The notes under the pieces are model-generated. The model was not told the DNA's origin and made no database searches. It saw only the letters and a program-made list of their open reading frames with translations. Made by a program: the position numbers and the translations under genes. Shown here piece after piece: positions 42,803-51,279 of a stretch of DNA of 64,000 bases. The DNA comes from DASUNP01 sp963728545 (GTDB taxonomy: Bacteria > Acidobacteriota > Blastocatellia > UBA7656). Within the stretch, counting starts at the first letter, position 1. Each line of letters begins with the position of its first letter. The stretch is from the NCBI GenBank assembly GCA_963728545.1, contig CAVSKO010000002.1, positions 4,650,001 to 4,714,000 on the forward strand. Reading direction: 5' to 3'.

Positions 42803-43199
42803 GCGTTTAGAATTGTGAAGTGAATGTGAAGATTGCTTTTCGCCTTGTTTGCGCGGGCATCTTTACCGCCCGCCGCGAGCACTAACGTATGGAGCAGATT
42901 TGAGGGGGAATTCCGTGCAAATCGGGATGCGTGAATCGTTCTAATGTTGGCAGGGGTTTACAAGGAAATCGGACGTCAGATTTTAGCAACGTAATTGCAA
43001 TAAGCTTGAGGAGAATAATCATTGACAGCAGCAAGAGCCTCAAGGGACAATATATTGAGCCGATCTTCGGGTTATCGCAGCCGAGATTGAGCAGGAACAG
43101 AAAAAGGGTAGAGGGCCGAAACCCTCTTGTAACCTCTTAAGCCCTGAGTGATGCCAGTAAGTGCCCGGCTGATGGGCTTTCGTAGGGAGGATATGCAAA
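42803..43199. other. Leader region upstream of the first TonB-like gene
   Basis: About 400 bases without a supported gene. It contains a possible promoter (TTGACA at 43022, 18 bases, GACAAT at 43046) and a small hairpin AGAGGG-CCGAAA-CCCTCT near 43111. The 150-base transcribed leader did not match any riboswitch class I recognise. Confidence 0.4.
43022..43051 (+). promoter_or_regulatory. Possible sigma-70 promoter of the first TonB-like gene
   Basis: TTGACA (43022-43027), spacer of 18, and GACAAT (43046-43051; four of six consensus bases). It lies about 150 bases before the coding start. Confidence 0.35.
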
Positions 43200-44219
43200 A
43201 TGGCTTTATTCGCAGACGCGTTCGTTGAAGATTCGACAATATTTGGCCGACTATTTGATGAAATCTCAGAGGCATACCGCGAGTTCAGAGAAGATCCCAA
43301 GGCTTATTTTGATAGCGCCCTCAAAGGCGATTCTCGCCATCGCCGAAGGATACTCTTGAGCCTCGGCCTCGTGCTGAGCGCGATTCCCGTAATCTTTGCG
43401 CTCGTCATTTTAGGAAAAATATTATTGGTGCTCGTGCTGTCGCTTTTCGGATTCCAGACGGCGCAGGCTCAGGGTGCTCCTGAGTATGAGATAGTCGAGC
43501 TGGCTAATCCTGTAAACGACATGGAGCAGCAGATCGAGATGCCGAAGGCCGACAAAAAGGCCGGCGGCGGCGGCGGCGGCGGGCGTCAATCCAAAACGCC
43601 TCCTTCAAAAGGGCAATTGCCGGAGTTTTCGCTCAAGCCTCCCCTCATCGCGCCGCGCCCTGAACCGAGACTTACGCCCCCTGTGCTTCCTGTCCCTGAG
43701 ACGGTGCAGGTCGATCCGCGATTGCAGCCGAAACGTGATGACCTGATGCCCACGGGACTTCCGACCGGGATAGAAGGCCCGCCTTCGCCGGGTCCGGGTA
43801 CTGGCGGCGGCATGGGATCAGGCTCTGGCGGCGGCATGGGATCGGGCGACGGAACGGGCGTGGGCCCGGGTCGCGGATATAACATGGGCGGCGGCGACCC
43901 TTCGCTCGGCGGCGGCAATCTGAATCCCGACGGCTCGGCCAAAACGGTTGATGCCAAGCCTATATTATTGAACCGGCCTCAGCCTCTTTACACAGAGGAA
44001 GCGCGCAAGAATAAGATTCAAGGCACGGTTCGCGTGCGCATACTGGTCGGCGCTGACGGCAGAGTCAAGCGAGCGTCTATCATTACGGGCTTGCCTGACG
44101 GGTTGAATGAAATGGCGCTGCAAGCCGCTCACAGGATGCAGTTCAAAGCGGCGATGAAGAGCGGTCAGCCGGTCGCCTACTGGCTTAACAATGTCTTGAT
44201 CGAATTCAACATCAGGTAA
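43200..44219 (+). CDS. TonB-like energy transducer 1
   Basis: 339 residues. A cytoplasmic N-terminus of about 55 residues (EISEAYREFREDPKAYFDSAL) precedes one membrane segment (about 52-82). A long periplasmic linker rich in Gly and Pro follows (GGGGGGG, PGPGTGGGMGSGSGGGMG). The C-terminal TonB domain is clear: RPQPLYTEEARKNKIQGTV, VRILVGADGRV, and FKAAMKSGQPVAYWLNNVLIEF. TonB proteins couple the inner-membrane proton force to outer-membrane transporters. The cytoplasmic head is absent from classical TonB. GGGAGG lies 9 bases before the ATG. Confidence 0.85.
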   Translation: MALFADAFVEDSTIFGRLFDEISEAYREFREDPKAYFDSALKGDSRHRRRILLSLGLVLSAIPVIFALVILGKILLVLVLSLFGFQTAQAQGAPEYEIVELANPVNDMEQQIEMPKADKKAGGGGGGGRQSKTPPSKGQLPEFSLKPPLIAPRPEPRLTPPVLPVPETVQVDPRLQPKRDDLMPTGLPTGIEGPPSPGPGTGGGMGSGSGGGMGSGDGTGVGPGRGYNMGGGDPSLGGGNLNPDGSAKTVDAKPILLNRPQPLYTEEARKNKIQGTVRVRILVGADGRVKRASIITGLPDGLNEMALQAAHRMQFKAAMKSGQPVAYWLNNVLIEFNIR

Positions 44220-44235
44220 GAAATCAAGTTTTCGG

Positions 44236-44273
44236 AAAGGCGCGATTGTCGGCTTGATAATCGCGCCTTTTTT
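44236..44273 (+). terminator. Rho-independent terminator
   Basis: AAAGGCGCGATT pairs with AATCGCGCCTTT around an 11-base loop, followed by a T-run. It separates the two TonB-like genes. Confidence 0.88.
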
Positions 44274-44316
44274 GGTAAATCGGCTACGCCTTCCGCTCGA
44301 TTGGCTCACCTCTAAG

Positions 44317-45381
44317 ATGGTTTCTGCAATGACAAGCGATTTTGATGGCAGCAACGGCGCTTTGCCCTTTTCGATGATCGAGCAAAAAGGGCTTCTCGCG
44401 CGGCTGGCCGAAGAGCTTCTGCGCGCCTGGCGGGAAATGGCCCGCGACCCGCGCGGTTTCATACGAGACTTGCTTGTCGATGAGTCGAAAGACACAAAGC
44501 GGCGTCGCTTGATTCGCGTCGGCCTTCTTTGCGCGCTCGCCGGGCACCTCGCATTGATTGGAATAATCGTAGTCTTAGGCTGGAACCGCATGGCTGCCGC
44601 GTCCGACGAGGAACGACCGGAATACGTAGTCACGATGGTTCCTCAGACGGCTCGTAACCCGCACGGGCAGTCCGGCGCTTCGAAAGGCGATGAGTCCAGC
44701 GGTAAGAATGACGGCGGCGGTGGCGGCGGCGACCGCAACCCGCTTCCGGCATCCGGCGGCGCTTTACCTCAAATGGCGCCCTCGCAGCAGATAGTCCATC
44801 CGCTTGCGCCAATTCCGCCAAAACCACTGCTTCCGGTTCCTGCAACAATCATCGGCCCGCAGAGCGCGGAGCCGCCGCCTAACGTGGCTCTCGGCGTTCC
44901 CACAGGCCAGATAGATGCTCCGCCCTCGCCGGGTTCGGGCACTGGCGGCGGCATGGGCGACGGCAAAGGGACGGGAGTAGGCTCGGGCGACGGGCCGGGC
45001 GCGGGTCCTGGCAAAGGCGGCGGAAGCGGCGGCGGCGGCAGGTCATCCGGCGATCCGGATGGGACGGGTTCCGGGCCGGGCATAATCGCTTTTAACAATC
45101 CGCAAAAACCTTCAGGCTTTTCTCCCTTCACCTGGACTTATCGCCCGACGCCTATCGTGACGCCGGAGGCGCAGGCTAATAAAGTGTCCGGGACCGTGCT
45201 TTTGAGAGCGACTTTTAATTCTAACGGGGTGATAACGGATATTGAGATAGTCAACCCTGTGCCCTTTATGACCGACTCAGCCGTAGAAGCGCTCAGGCGG
45301 TCCAGGTTTCGTCCGGCGACTGTAAACGGCAAGCCGGTAACGCTCGTTCGAGTGCCTGTCCGCATCAACGTCCATTACTAA
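44317..45381 (+). CDS. TonB-like energy transducer 2
   Basis: 354 residues from the ATG at 44317; starts at 44254 or 44329 are possible. It has the same layout as the previous gene: a cytoplasmic head with LLRAWREMARDPRGFIRDLL, a membrane segment, and a Gly/Pro linker (GDGPGAGPGKGGGSGGGG). The C-terminal TonB domain has VTPEAQANKVSGTVLLRATF and RRSRFRPATVNGKPVTLVRV. The (D/E)DP(K/R)xF head motif shared with its neighbour suggests an interaction in the cytoplasm. A terminator lies upstream, so it is probably transcribed separately. Confidence 0.83.
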   Translation: MVSAMTSDFDGSNGALPFSMIEQKGLLARLAEELLRAWREMARDPRGFIRDLLVDESKDTKRRRLIRVGLLCALAGHLALIGIIVVLGWNRMAAASDEERPEYVVTMVPQTARNPHGQSGASKGDESSGKNDGGGGGGDRNPLPASGGALPQMAPSQQIVHPLAPIPPKPLLPVPATIIGPQSAEPPPNVALGVPTGQIDAPPSPGSGTGGGMGDGKGTGVGSGDGPGAGPGKGGGSGGGGRSSGDPDGTGSGPGIIAFNNPQKPSGFSPFTWTYRPTPIVTPEAQANKVSGTVLLRATFNSNGVITDIEIVNPVPFMTDSAVEALRRSRFRPATVNGKPVTLVRVPVRINVHY

Positions 45382-45749
45382 TATTCATCCCTCGATACCG
45401 TCCGCGCTATTTTGGCCAGCACAGGCTTTATGTTTTCGAGTGCTTCTGAAATGTTCGCCGAGTAGTTCAATTCAAGCGCAATCAAATAATCCCCTTCGAT
45501 CTCTTCAATGATAAAGCTCGCGCCGTCATACTCGATGACGAAGTGAGTTAGGCGGCCCAGCTCAAGGTTGCGGGCGGCAGTCTTGCAGTTTTGAAAGACG
45601 ACGGCGACGTAGGCTGCTCTCAGTCGCAATTGTTCGCCGTCGCCCGAAGCGATCCACTGCACGGCTTCGCCGCTCGCGTCCATAATGATCGCAGATTCAG
45701 CGCCTTCGACGCTTGAGATAAGCTCTCCGAGCAGTGCTTTGAATGGCAC
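45378..45749 (-). CDS. Roadblock/LC7-domain protein
   Basis: 123 residues from the GTG at 45749 (GAGG seven bases before); an ATG at 45830 is open but gives a basic tail atypical of the family. The Roadblock/LC7 pattern is a helix FKALLGELISSVEGAESAIIMDASGEAV, a beta sheet, then LTHFVIEYDGASFIIEEI. Such proteins regulate small GTPases or polarity and motility in bacteria. It overlaps the end of the second TonB-like gene by 4 bases in opposite orientation. No GTPase gene is adjacent. Confidence 0.7.
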   Translation of the reverse strand: MPFKALLGELISSVEGAESAIIMDASGEAVQWIASGDGEQLRLRAAYVAVVFQNCKTAARNLELGRLTHFVIEYDGASFIIEEIEGDYLIALELNYSANISEALENIKPVLAKIARTVSRDEY

Positions 45750-45976
45750 TGGCGCACCTCGTTTCTCTTTATTGGGGCGGAAACTTGAAGGCTCGACCGC
45801 ATTATAAAATAGACCGCCACGAGCTGCCATAGCTGATCGAAAGCCGCCCGCCCCGTCGTTTAAACCGCTAAGTGTTATACTCTCAGCAGATTTTCCGACT
45901 TTTCCGGCCGCTCGCGAGTCTATATTAATGAAGCGGATGGAAGGTCTATCCTCGGATAGGTGGCGCGGGTAGAGAC

Positions 45977-46540
45977 TTGGACTTGAGCGACAGCCAAATC
46001 ATCGAGCGCACATTGGGCGGCGAGCCTGAGGCATTCAACCTGCTCGTGCGCAGGTGGGAGCGACAAATTTACGGGCTCAGCCTGCGCATGCTGGGCCGCG
46101 ACGAAGAGGCAAAGGATGCGACACAGGAAACTTTCCTGTCGGCCTATCGCAACCTGTCGAAGTTCAGAGGCGAGTCCAAGTTTTCATCCTGGATTTATCG
46201 AATTGCCCTCAACATCTGCAACACGAAACTGAGGAGCAGGGCACGGGGCACGATTTCGCTCGAAGAGCAGTGGGAGACTACGGGGTTTGAGATAGCCGCA
46301 GAGACTGACGACCTGAGCGGCAATATTCAGCAACAGCAGATCACGCGCCACGTGCGCCGCGCCTTGCAGGGGCTTCCGGCAGAGATGCGGCAGGTAATAA
46401 TTATGAAGGAGTATGAAGGACTGAAGTTCGCAGAGATAGCCGACATACTCGGCATACCTCTGTCGACCGTCAAGACACGCATGTACACGGGCTTGACCGA
46501 ATTGAGAAAAAGGCTTGAGCACCTGCGGGCGGCTGTCTGA
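45977..46540 (+). CDS. ECF RNA polymerase sigma factor (RpoE-like)
   Basis: 187 residues from a TTG; a second TTG lies 6 bases on. Region 2 is recognisable in FNLLVRRWERQIYGLSLRMLG and DATQETFLSAYRNLSKFRG (the RpoE-like DxxQE-FLxAY motif). Region 4 is in LPAEMRQVIIMKEYEGLKFAEIADILGIPLSTVKTRMYTGLTELR. It recruits RNA polymerase to stress or envelope promoters. The anti-sigma gene starts 70 bases downstream, the usual arrangement. Confidence 0.93.
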   Translation: MDLSDSQIIERTLGGEPEAFNLLVRRWERQIYGLSLRMLGRDEEAKDATQETFLSAYRNLSKFRGESKFSSWIYRIALNICNTKLRSRARGTISLEEQWETTGFEIAAETDDLSGNIQQQQITRHVRRALQGLPAEMRQVIIMKEYEGLKFAEIADILGIPLSTVKTRMYTGLTELRKRLEHLRAAV

Positions 46541-46610
46541 ATCAAGCTTCGTATGATTCGAGCGGTGACCGATTGATAATCGAGAGCTTGAGGAAGTGGG
46601 TGGTGAGAAA

Positions 46611-47348
46611 ATGACCGACACAAACAGAACACCGAACTGCGATATGCGCGAAGCGATGGTCGCATACCTCTACAACGAGGCGACTGCCGACGAGAGCCGC
46701 GCGGTCGAAGCGCACCTTGCAGGCTGCCATGGTTGCCGGCAGGAATTCGCATCTTTCGAGCGCGTGCGCGGCATGCTACAGCAATGGCAGCTTGACGACC
46801 TGCCGGTCGTGCGCGTTGAGACGGCGAGCCGGAAGCACAGGTCCGCGCTTGAGGCTTTCAAGGAGCTGTTTGCAGTGGCTCCGCTGTGGGCCAAGCTTGC
46901 CGGGGCCGTGGCGATGGCGATGCTCGTGCTTGCGGTGATGGGAACGGAAGTGAGCGTAGGCAGCAACGGTTTCACTTTGCGGGCAGACCTGTTCGGCAGA
47001 GACAAGGGCGTGCAGACCGCCGCCGCGACGGCTGATCCGGATATGAATGCAAGGCTCGAACAGATTCGCGCCGAAATCAAGACTGTAGTCAACCTGGAAA
47101 TCGCGCGCAGCGAGCGCGAGCAGAGCGATGCGCTGAAAGCGCAACTCGTGAGTTTCGAGTCCCAGCTACAGAACCTGCACGCGGCAGATTTGGCGAAGCT
47201 TGCGGCGCGCATTCAAGAACATCAAGCAAAGATCAAGACGCTTGAGCGCGACATAGACCGCCGCGAAGGGCTTGACCTGACGGACATACTCTTTAGCGAG
47301 TTGACGAAAGAGCCTTCCGGCCAAATATCGCAAAGAGGCAGCGACTAA
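46611..47348 (+). CDS. Zinc-finger anti-sigma factor
   Basis: 245 residues from the ATG at 46611 (GGTGAG nearby). The N-terminal zf-HC2 domain has C in NCDMREAMVAYLYNE and HLAGCHGC (the HxxxCxxC zinc site). A membrane segment lies near 88-108 (KLAGAVAMAMLVLAVMG). The periplasmic part is a long coiled coil (about 140-225, Leu/Glu/Lys-rich). It would hold the ECF sigma factor at the membrane until a signal releases it. Confidence 0.88.
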   Translation: MTDTNRTPNCDMREAMVAYLYNEATADESRAVEAHLAGCHGCRQEFASFERVRGMLQQWQLDDLPVVRVETASRKHRSALEAFKELFAVAPLWAKLAGAVAMAMLVLAVMGTEVSVGSNGFTLRADLFGRDKGVQTAAATADPDMNARLEQIRAEIKTVVNLEIARSEREQSDALKAQLVSFESQLQNLHAADLAKLAARIQEHQAKIKTLERDIDRREGLDLTDILFSELTKEPSGQISQRGSD

Positions 47349-47504
47349 AGGCAATCAATAATTCTTGCGGGATACCGCAGCTCCGGTTGACGAATTGTTG
47401 GGCGAGGCGAGGCGCCAGGCCGCGCATGAATTGGGGAGAGTTCATGCCGAGCCCATGCTCAGTTTCCGACGACCGGCGCTGCGGTTCTGTTTTTTATTCC
47501 TGAG

Positions 47505-48017
47505 CAGGGCTTTCTCATAAAAAATTGAGTTTCTTTAATGCTATTATCAATTGGTCAAAGTCATCACTGAATTTTTCTAATAACGCTTTTTTATTCTGAT
47601 CGCTTTGACGACTCAAAATTATTGTGGCCAGATTTCGGACTTCAGCCATCACTTGCGTAACCACTTTTTTTTGTCCGCTGTTGATCTTCCTTGAGTGTTA
47701 CATCGCGCAACTGATTGTTCACTTCAACTTGCCAATGACCACGAATCGCTCTCACCAGCTCTTCATATTTTCCGACTTCGTTACTCAGATAATAGCTCAC
47801 GGCGACACTTTTTTTCGCACTCTTTAATTGTTCGGTTTCGCGCCTGACTTTAATCTCCGTGCGAATTTGACAGGCTTTGAAGCGAGCGGCCGTTTCCATT
47901 TCCAGGACATCCGAGATTTCGTAGTGGCGCTCTTCAATGTTGGTTACTTTTTTTGTTTAGTCACTATAAAAAATAACCATTTGCCTCCTTGTTTTCAATT
48001 TTTATGAGAGAGCCCTG
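47505..48017 (-). mobile_element. Decayed ISAs1-like insertion sequence (left copy)
   Basis: Inverted ends CAGGGCTTTCTCATAAAAA and, at the right, CAGGGCTCTCTCATAAAAA (reverse strand). The 513 bases are far shorter than the usual 1.2-1.3 kb, so the centre is deleted. Only the 3' part of the transposase frame remains. Confidence 0.85.
47515..47959 (-). pseudogene. ISAs1 family transposase remnant
   Basis: Minus-strand fragments NIEERHYEISDVLEM, YYLSNEVGKYEELVRAIRGH and WQVEVNNQLRDVTLKEDQQR match the C-terminal region of ISAs1-type (H-repeat) transposases, where RGHW and DVTFxED are hallmarks. A frameshift near 47645 moves the last part (VRNLATIILSRQS...LKKLNFL) into another frame, and the 5' part is gone. 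Not functional. Confidence 0.85.
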
Positions 48018-48056
48018 TAAAATTAAATTTAGATAGCAAAAGAAGAGGAAGAGTAT

Positions 48057-48086
48057 TTGCAGATTCTTCGCGATATTTTGTATTGA
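48057..48086 (+). promoter_or_regulatory. Possible promoter of rph
   Basis: TTGCAG (48057-48062), spacer of 18, and TATTGA (48081-48086), just downstream of the IS end and 19 bases before the ATG with its AAAGGAGG site. The spacing fits sigma-70 promoters, but the leader would be very short. Confidence 0.4.
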
Positions 48087-48104
48087 TAAAAGGAGGAAAA
48101 AAAT

Positions 48105-50720
48105 ATGAACACGTATGTAATTTGTTTTCAGGAGATCGATAGAACAAAGTTTATGGTTGTGGGAGGCAAGGGCGCTAATCTAGGCGAACTGTCCGGAATC
48201 AAAGGGATACGGGTGCCGGAGGGTTTTTGCGTTACCACCGAAGCGTATAAAAAAATAACCGGAAATAATCAGGAGCTTAACAGCTTGCTGGATGAATTAA
48301 CGCGTCTCAAGGCAGAAGAAAGGAAAAATATCAGCGAGATCAGTGCAAAAATCCGTATGGCCATCGAAAGAATACCCATTTCTAAGGATATAGCAGAAGA
48401 GATTGCGGATTATCTCACAAAGTTTGGTGAAAAAGATGCCTTTGCTGTGCGGTCCAGTGCTACGGCGGAAGACCTGCCGACGGCCTCCTTTGCAGGCCAG
48501 CAGGATACGTATTTGAACATTATCGGAAAGGAGGCAATCCTAAAGCATATCAGCAAATGTTGGGCTTCCCTATTTACGGATCGTGCGGTAATCTACCGAA
48601 TGCAAAACGGCTTCGACCACCATAAAGTCCACCTGTCTGTGGTTGTTCAGAAGATGGTCTTCCCGCAGGCGGCAGGAATTTTGTTTACTGCCGATCCCGT
48701 CACTTCTAATAGGAAAGTGTTATCCATTGATGCCGGCTTCGGACTTGGTGAGGCCATGGTCTCCGGCCTGGTGAATGCTGATATCTATAAAGTTTGTAAC
48801 GGCAAGGTTATCGATAAGAAGATATCCACCAAGAAACTGGCTATTTATGCCTTAAAAGATGGCGGTACGAAAGAACAAGAGATTGAGCCTGAGAGGCAGA
48901 ATAGGCAAGCGCTGACGGATGAGCAGATTTTAAGCCTCGCGCGCATGGGCAGAAAGATCGAAGAACATTTCGGCCGTCCCCAGGACATCGAATGGTGTTT
49001 GGTTGATGATACATTTTATATTGTCCAGAGTCGGCCAATCACTACTTTATACCCGATCCCTGAAGCGAATGATCAGGAAAATCACGTTTATGTATCTGTC
49101 GGTCATCAACAAATGATGACCGACCCCATAAAACCGTTGGGATTGTCTTTTTGGCTGTTAACGACCCGTGCACCCATGCGTAAAGCTGGTGGAAGGTTGT
49201 TTGTTGATATCACACATCATCTGGCTTCGCCTGATAGCAGAGAAACGATAATAGATACCCTGGGACAATCCGATCCGCTCATAAAAGACGCTCTCATGAC
49301 CATCATAGAGCGAGGAGATTTTATAAAATCGTTACCAGATGATAAAAAAGAACAGAGTCCCGGTAAAAGCAATAAAGTTATTTCGTCTGCGGGTTTTCGA
49401 ACACAAGTCGAAAACGATCCGACAATCGTTTCTGATTTGATTAAGCGTAGTCAAACATTGATAGAAGAGTTAAAACAAAACATCCAAACGAAATCAGGAT
49501 CAGATTTATTTGAATTTATCCTGGAAGATATCCAGCAGTTAAAGGAGTTTTTATCTAATCCACAAAATTTAGGTGTGATTATGGCTGCTATGGATGCTTC
49601 ATCATGGATCAATGAAAAAATAGAGAAGTGGTTAGGTGAAAAAAACGTAGCAGACACGCTTTCTCAATCTGTACCAAACAATATTACTTCGGAAATGGGT
49701 CTGGCGCTATTGGATGTCGCAGATGTGATTCGTCCTTATCCAGAAGTAATTGATTATTTACAACACGTAAAAGATGATAACTTTTTTGATGAACTGGGTA
49801 AGTTTGATGGTGGAAAGGAAACCCAGGACTCTATCTATGCTTTTCTCAACAAATACGGAATGCGATGTGCTGGAGAAATCGATATTACTAAAACTCGTTG
49901 GAGTGAAAAACCAACTACACTTGTCCCCGTGATTCTCAGTAACATCAAAAACTTTGAGCCTTATGCCGGCAATCGGAAATTTGAGCAAGGGCGACAGGAG
50001 GCTTTGAAAAAAGAACAAGAGTTATTAGATCGATTGAAGCAATTACCGGACGGTGAACAAAAAGCCGAAGAAACAAAACGAATGATCGACCTAATCCGGA
50101 ATTTCATCGGATATCGTGAATATCCAAAATACGGCATGGTTAATCGCTACTTCGTTTATAAGCGGGCTTTACTGAAAGAAGCCGAACAACTCGTACTAGC
50201 CAAGGTAATTCATGAAAAAGAAGATATTTACTACCTTACTTTTGAAGAACTTCACGAACTCGTACGCACAAATAAACTGGATTACCAGATCATCAGCAAA
50301 CGAAAAGACGAGTACAAATTATATGAAAAACTAACTCCCCCACGTGTTATCACGTCTGATGGTGAAATCATTGCAGGTGAGTACAAACGAGAAAATCTCC
50401 CAGCCGAAGCTATTGTAGGTCTAGCTGTTTCTTCCGGAGTTATAGAGGGACGAGCACGTGTCATCTTAAACATGGAAGATGCTGATATAGAAGATGGAGA
50501 TATATTAGTCACCTCCTTTACTGACCCTAGCTGGACACCATTGTTTGTATCCATAAAAGGCCTGGTCACCGAAGTTGGTGGACTGATGACCCATGGAGCG
50601 GTTATCGCACGTGAATATGGCTTACCAGCAGTTGTCGGAGTGGAGAATGCTACCAAGCTGATCAAAGACGGACAGAGAATCCGAGTGAATGGAACGGACG
50701 GATATGTAGAAATACTATAA
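48105..50720 (+). CDS. rph: Rifampin phosphotransferase
   Basis: 871 residues, the usual Rph length. The ATP-binding half has VVGGKGANLGEL (18-29) and AVRSSATAEDLPTASFAGQQ. A central rifamycin-binding region follows (about 325-755). The swivelling His domain ends the protein with GGLMTHGAVIAREYGLPAVV, catalytic H830. Rph transfers the beta phosphate of ATP to rifamycins and inactivates them. PEP synthases share the fold but read TSHAAI-type at the His; the MTHGA form is typical of Rph. The gene is clearly richer in A/T than the chromosome, with Firmicutes-like codon use. AAAGGAGG precedes the ATG. Confidence 0.88.
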   Translation: MNTYVICFQEIDRTKFMVVGGKGANLGELSGIKGIRVPEGFCVTTEAYKKITGNNQELNSLLDELTRLKAEERKNISEISAKIRMAIERIPISKDIAEEIADYLTKFGEKDAFAVRSSATAEDLPTASFAGQQDTYLNIIGKEAILKHISKCWASLFTDRAVIYRMQNGFDHHKVHLSVVVQKMVFPQAAGILFTADPVTSNRKVLSIDAGFGLGEAMVSGLVNADIYKVCNGKVIDKKISTKKLAIYALKDGGTKEQEIEPERQNRQALTDEQILSLARMGRKIEEHFGRPQDIEWCLVDDTFYIVQSRPITTLYPIPEANDQENHVYVSVGHQQMMTDPIKPLGLSFWLLTTRAPMRKAGGRLFVDITHHLASPDSRETIIDTLGQSDPLIKDALMTIIERGDFIKSLPDDKKEQSPGKSNKVISSAGFRTQVENDPTIVSDLIKRSQTLIEELKQNIQTKSGSDLFEFILEDIQQLKEFLSNPQNLGVIMAAMDASSWINEKIEKWLGEKNVADTLSQSVPNNITSEMGLALLDVADVIRPYPEVIDYLQHVKDDNFFDELGKFDGGKETQDSIYAFLNKYGMRCAGEIDITKTRWSEKPTTLVPVILSNIKNFEPYAGNRKFEQGRQEALKKEQELLDRLKQLPDGEQKAEETKRMIDLIRNFIGYREYPKYGMVNRYFVYKRALLKEAEQLVLAKVIHEKEDIYYLTFEELHELVRTNKLDYQIISKRKDEYKLYEKLTPPRVITSDGEIIAGEYKRENLPAEAIVGLAVSSGVIEGRARVILNMEDADIEDGDILVTSFTDPSWTPLFVSIKGLVTEVGGLMTHGAVIAREYGLPAVVGVENATKLIKDGQRIRVNGTDGYVEIL

Positions 50721-50739
50721 ATTGAGATGTTTTTTGTTA

Positions 50740-51107
50740 GTGAAGCAAAAAGAAGTGGACGTGGAAGGGAAGACCGTGTTAGCAAACAAGACAGCGAATA
50801 CATTGACCTCAAAAATTTGGCGGACCTCCTCTAAACTCAGTTCTTCTGCCGAGCCACCTATACCATAGGCGGCATTATTGACTACTACGTCCAGTGCGCC
50901 GAAATGCTCATGTGCTTTCTTTATAGAATTTTCGATTGATTGTGCATCGGTCAGGTCCACTTCCAGCGGCAAAAACTGTCCTTCATTATGCTTACCTACG
51001 GCAGTTTGCAAAGCAGCGGCGCTGCGCGATGTGCAGCTACGTTATAACCTGCTGCCAGTAACTTTTTAACCAGCGCCAAGCCTAATCCCTTAGAGGCACC
51101 CGTGATA
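50740..51107 (-). pseudogene. Broken short-chain dehydrogenase (SDR) gene
   Basis: Minus strand. The N-terminal TGASKGLGLALVKKLLAAGY (glycine-rich NAD(P) site) starts directly at the IS end, so the first codons are lost. Near 51032 one missing base shifts the frame; the continuation reads LQTAVGKHNEGQFLPLEVDL then VVNNAAYGIGGSAEE (NNA motif). The match ends after FEVNVFAVL at about 50745, before the catalytic YxxxK. It is truncated at both ends and cannot work. Its A/T-rich composition fits the rph cargo. Confidence 0.85.
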
Positions 51108-51168
51108 GATGACTTTGACCAATTGATAATAGCATTAAAGAAACTCAATTTTTTATAAGAAAGCCCTG
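51108..51168 (+). mobile_element. ISAs1-like end fragment (right copy)
   Basis: 61 bases matching, in reverse orientation, the left IS end and the last codons of its transposase (GACTTTGACCAATTGATAAT...). It forms the right boundary of the composite transposon. Confidence 0.9.
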
Positions 51169-51279
51169 TATTCCTGAGTAAAAACATCGGAGCATCATTA
51201 CCTCGTCTCTTGTTTCTCACTCAGGACTTCCTTCGGGTCTTCTTTTCTCAATACCGTAAAATCGGATACAATCCGTTGA

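Larger units (their letters stand above)
47495..51178. mobile_element. Composite ISAs1-type transposon carrying rph, with 10-bp target duplication
   Basis: Direct repeats TATTCCTGAG at 47495-47504 and 51169-51178 enclose the unit. The outer ends (CAGGGCTTTCT at 47505, and AGAAAGCCCTG ending 51168) are inverted copies of the same sequence over about 61 bases. Inside are a 513-base decayed IS, the rph gene, a broken SDR gene, and a 61-base IS end. The duplication shows that the whole unit moved in as one. The decayed IS copies mean it can probably no longer move itself. Confidence 0.9.

Noticed and set aside
42931..43140. 69-codon plus-strand frame in the TonB leader
   Set aside because: It overlaps the likely promoter and has no coding character.
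43022..43199. Riboswitch in the leader of the first TonB-like gene
   Set aside because: Only a small hairpin is visible and no known aptamer core (c-di-GMP, cobalamin or similar) could be matched.
48105..50720. Calling the 871-residue protein phosphoenolpyruvate synthase
   Set aside because: The fold is shared, but the His motif GGLMTHGAVIARE, the length and the N-terminal text fit Rph, not PpsA.
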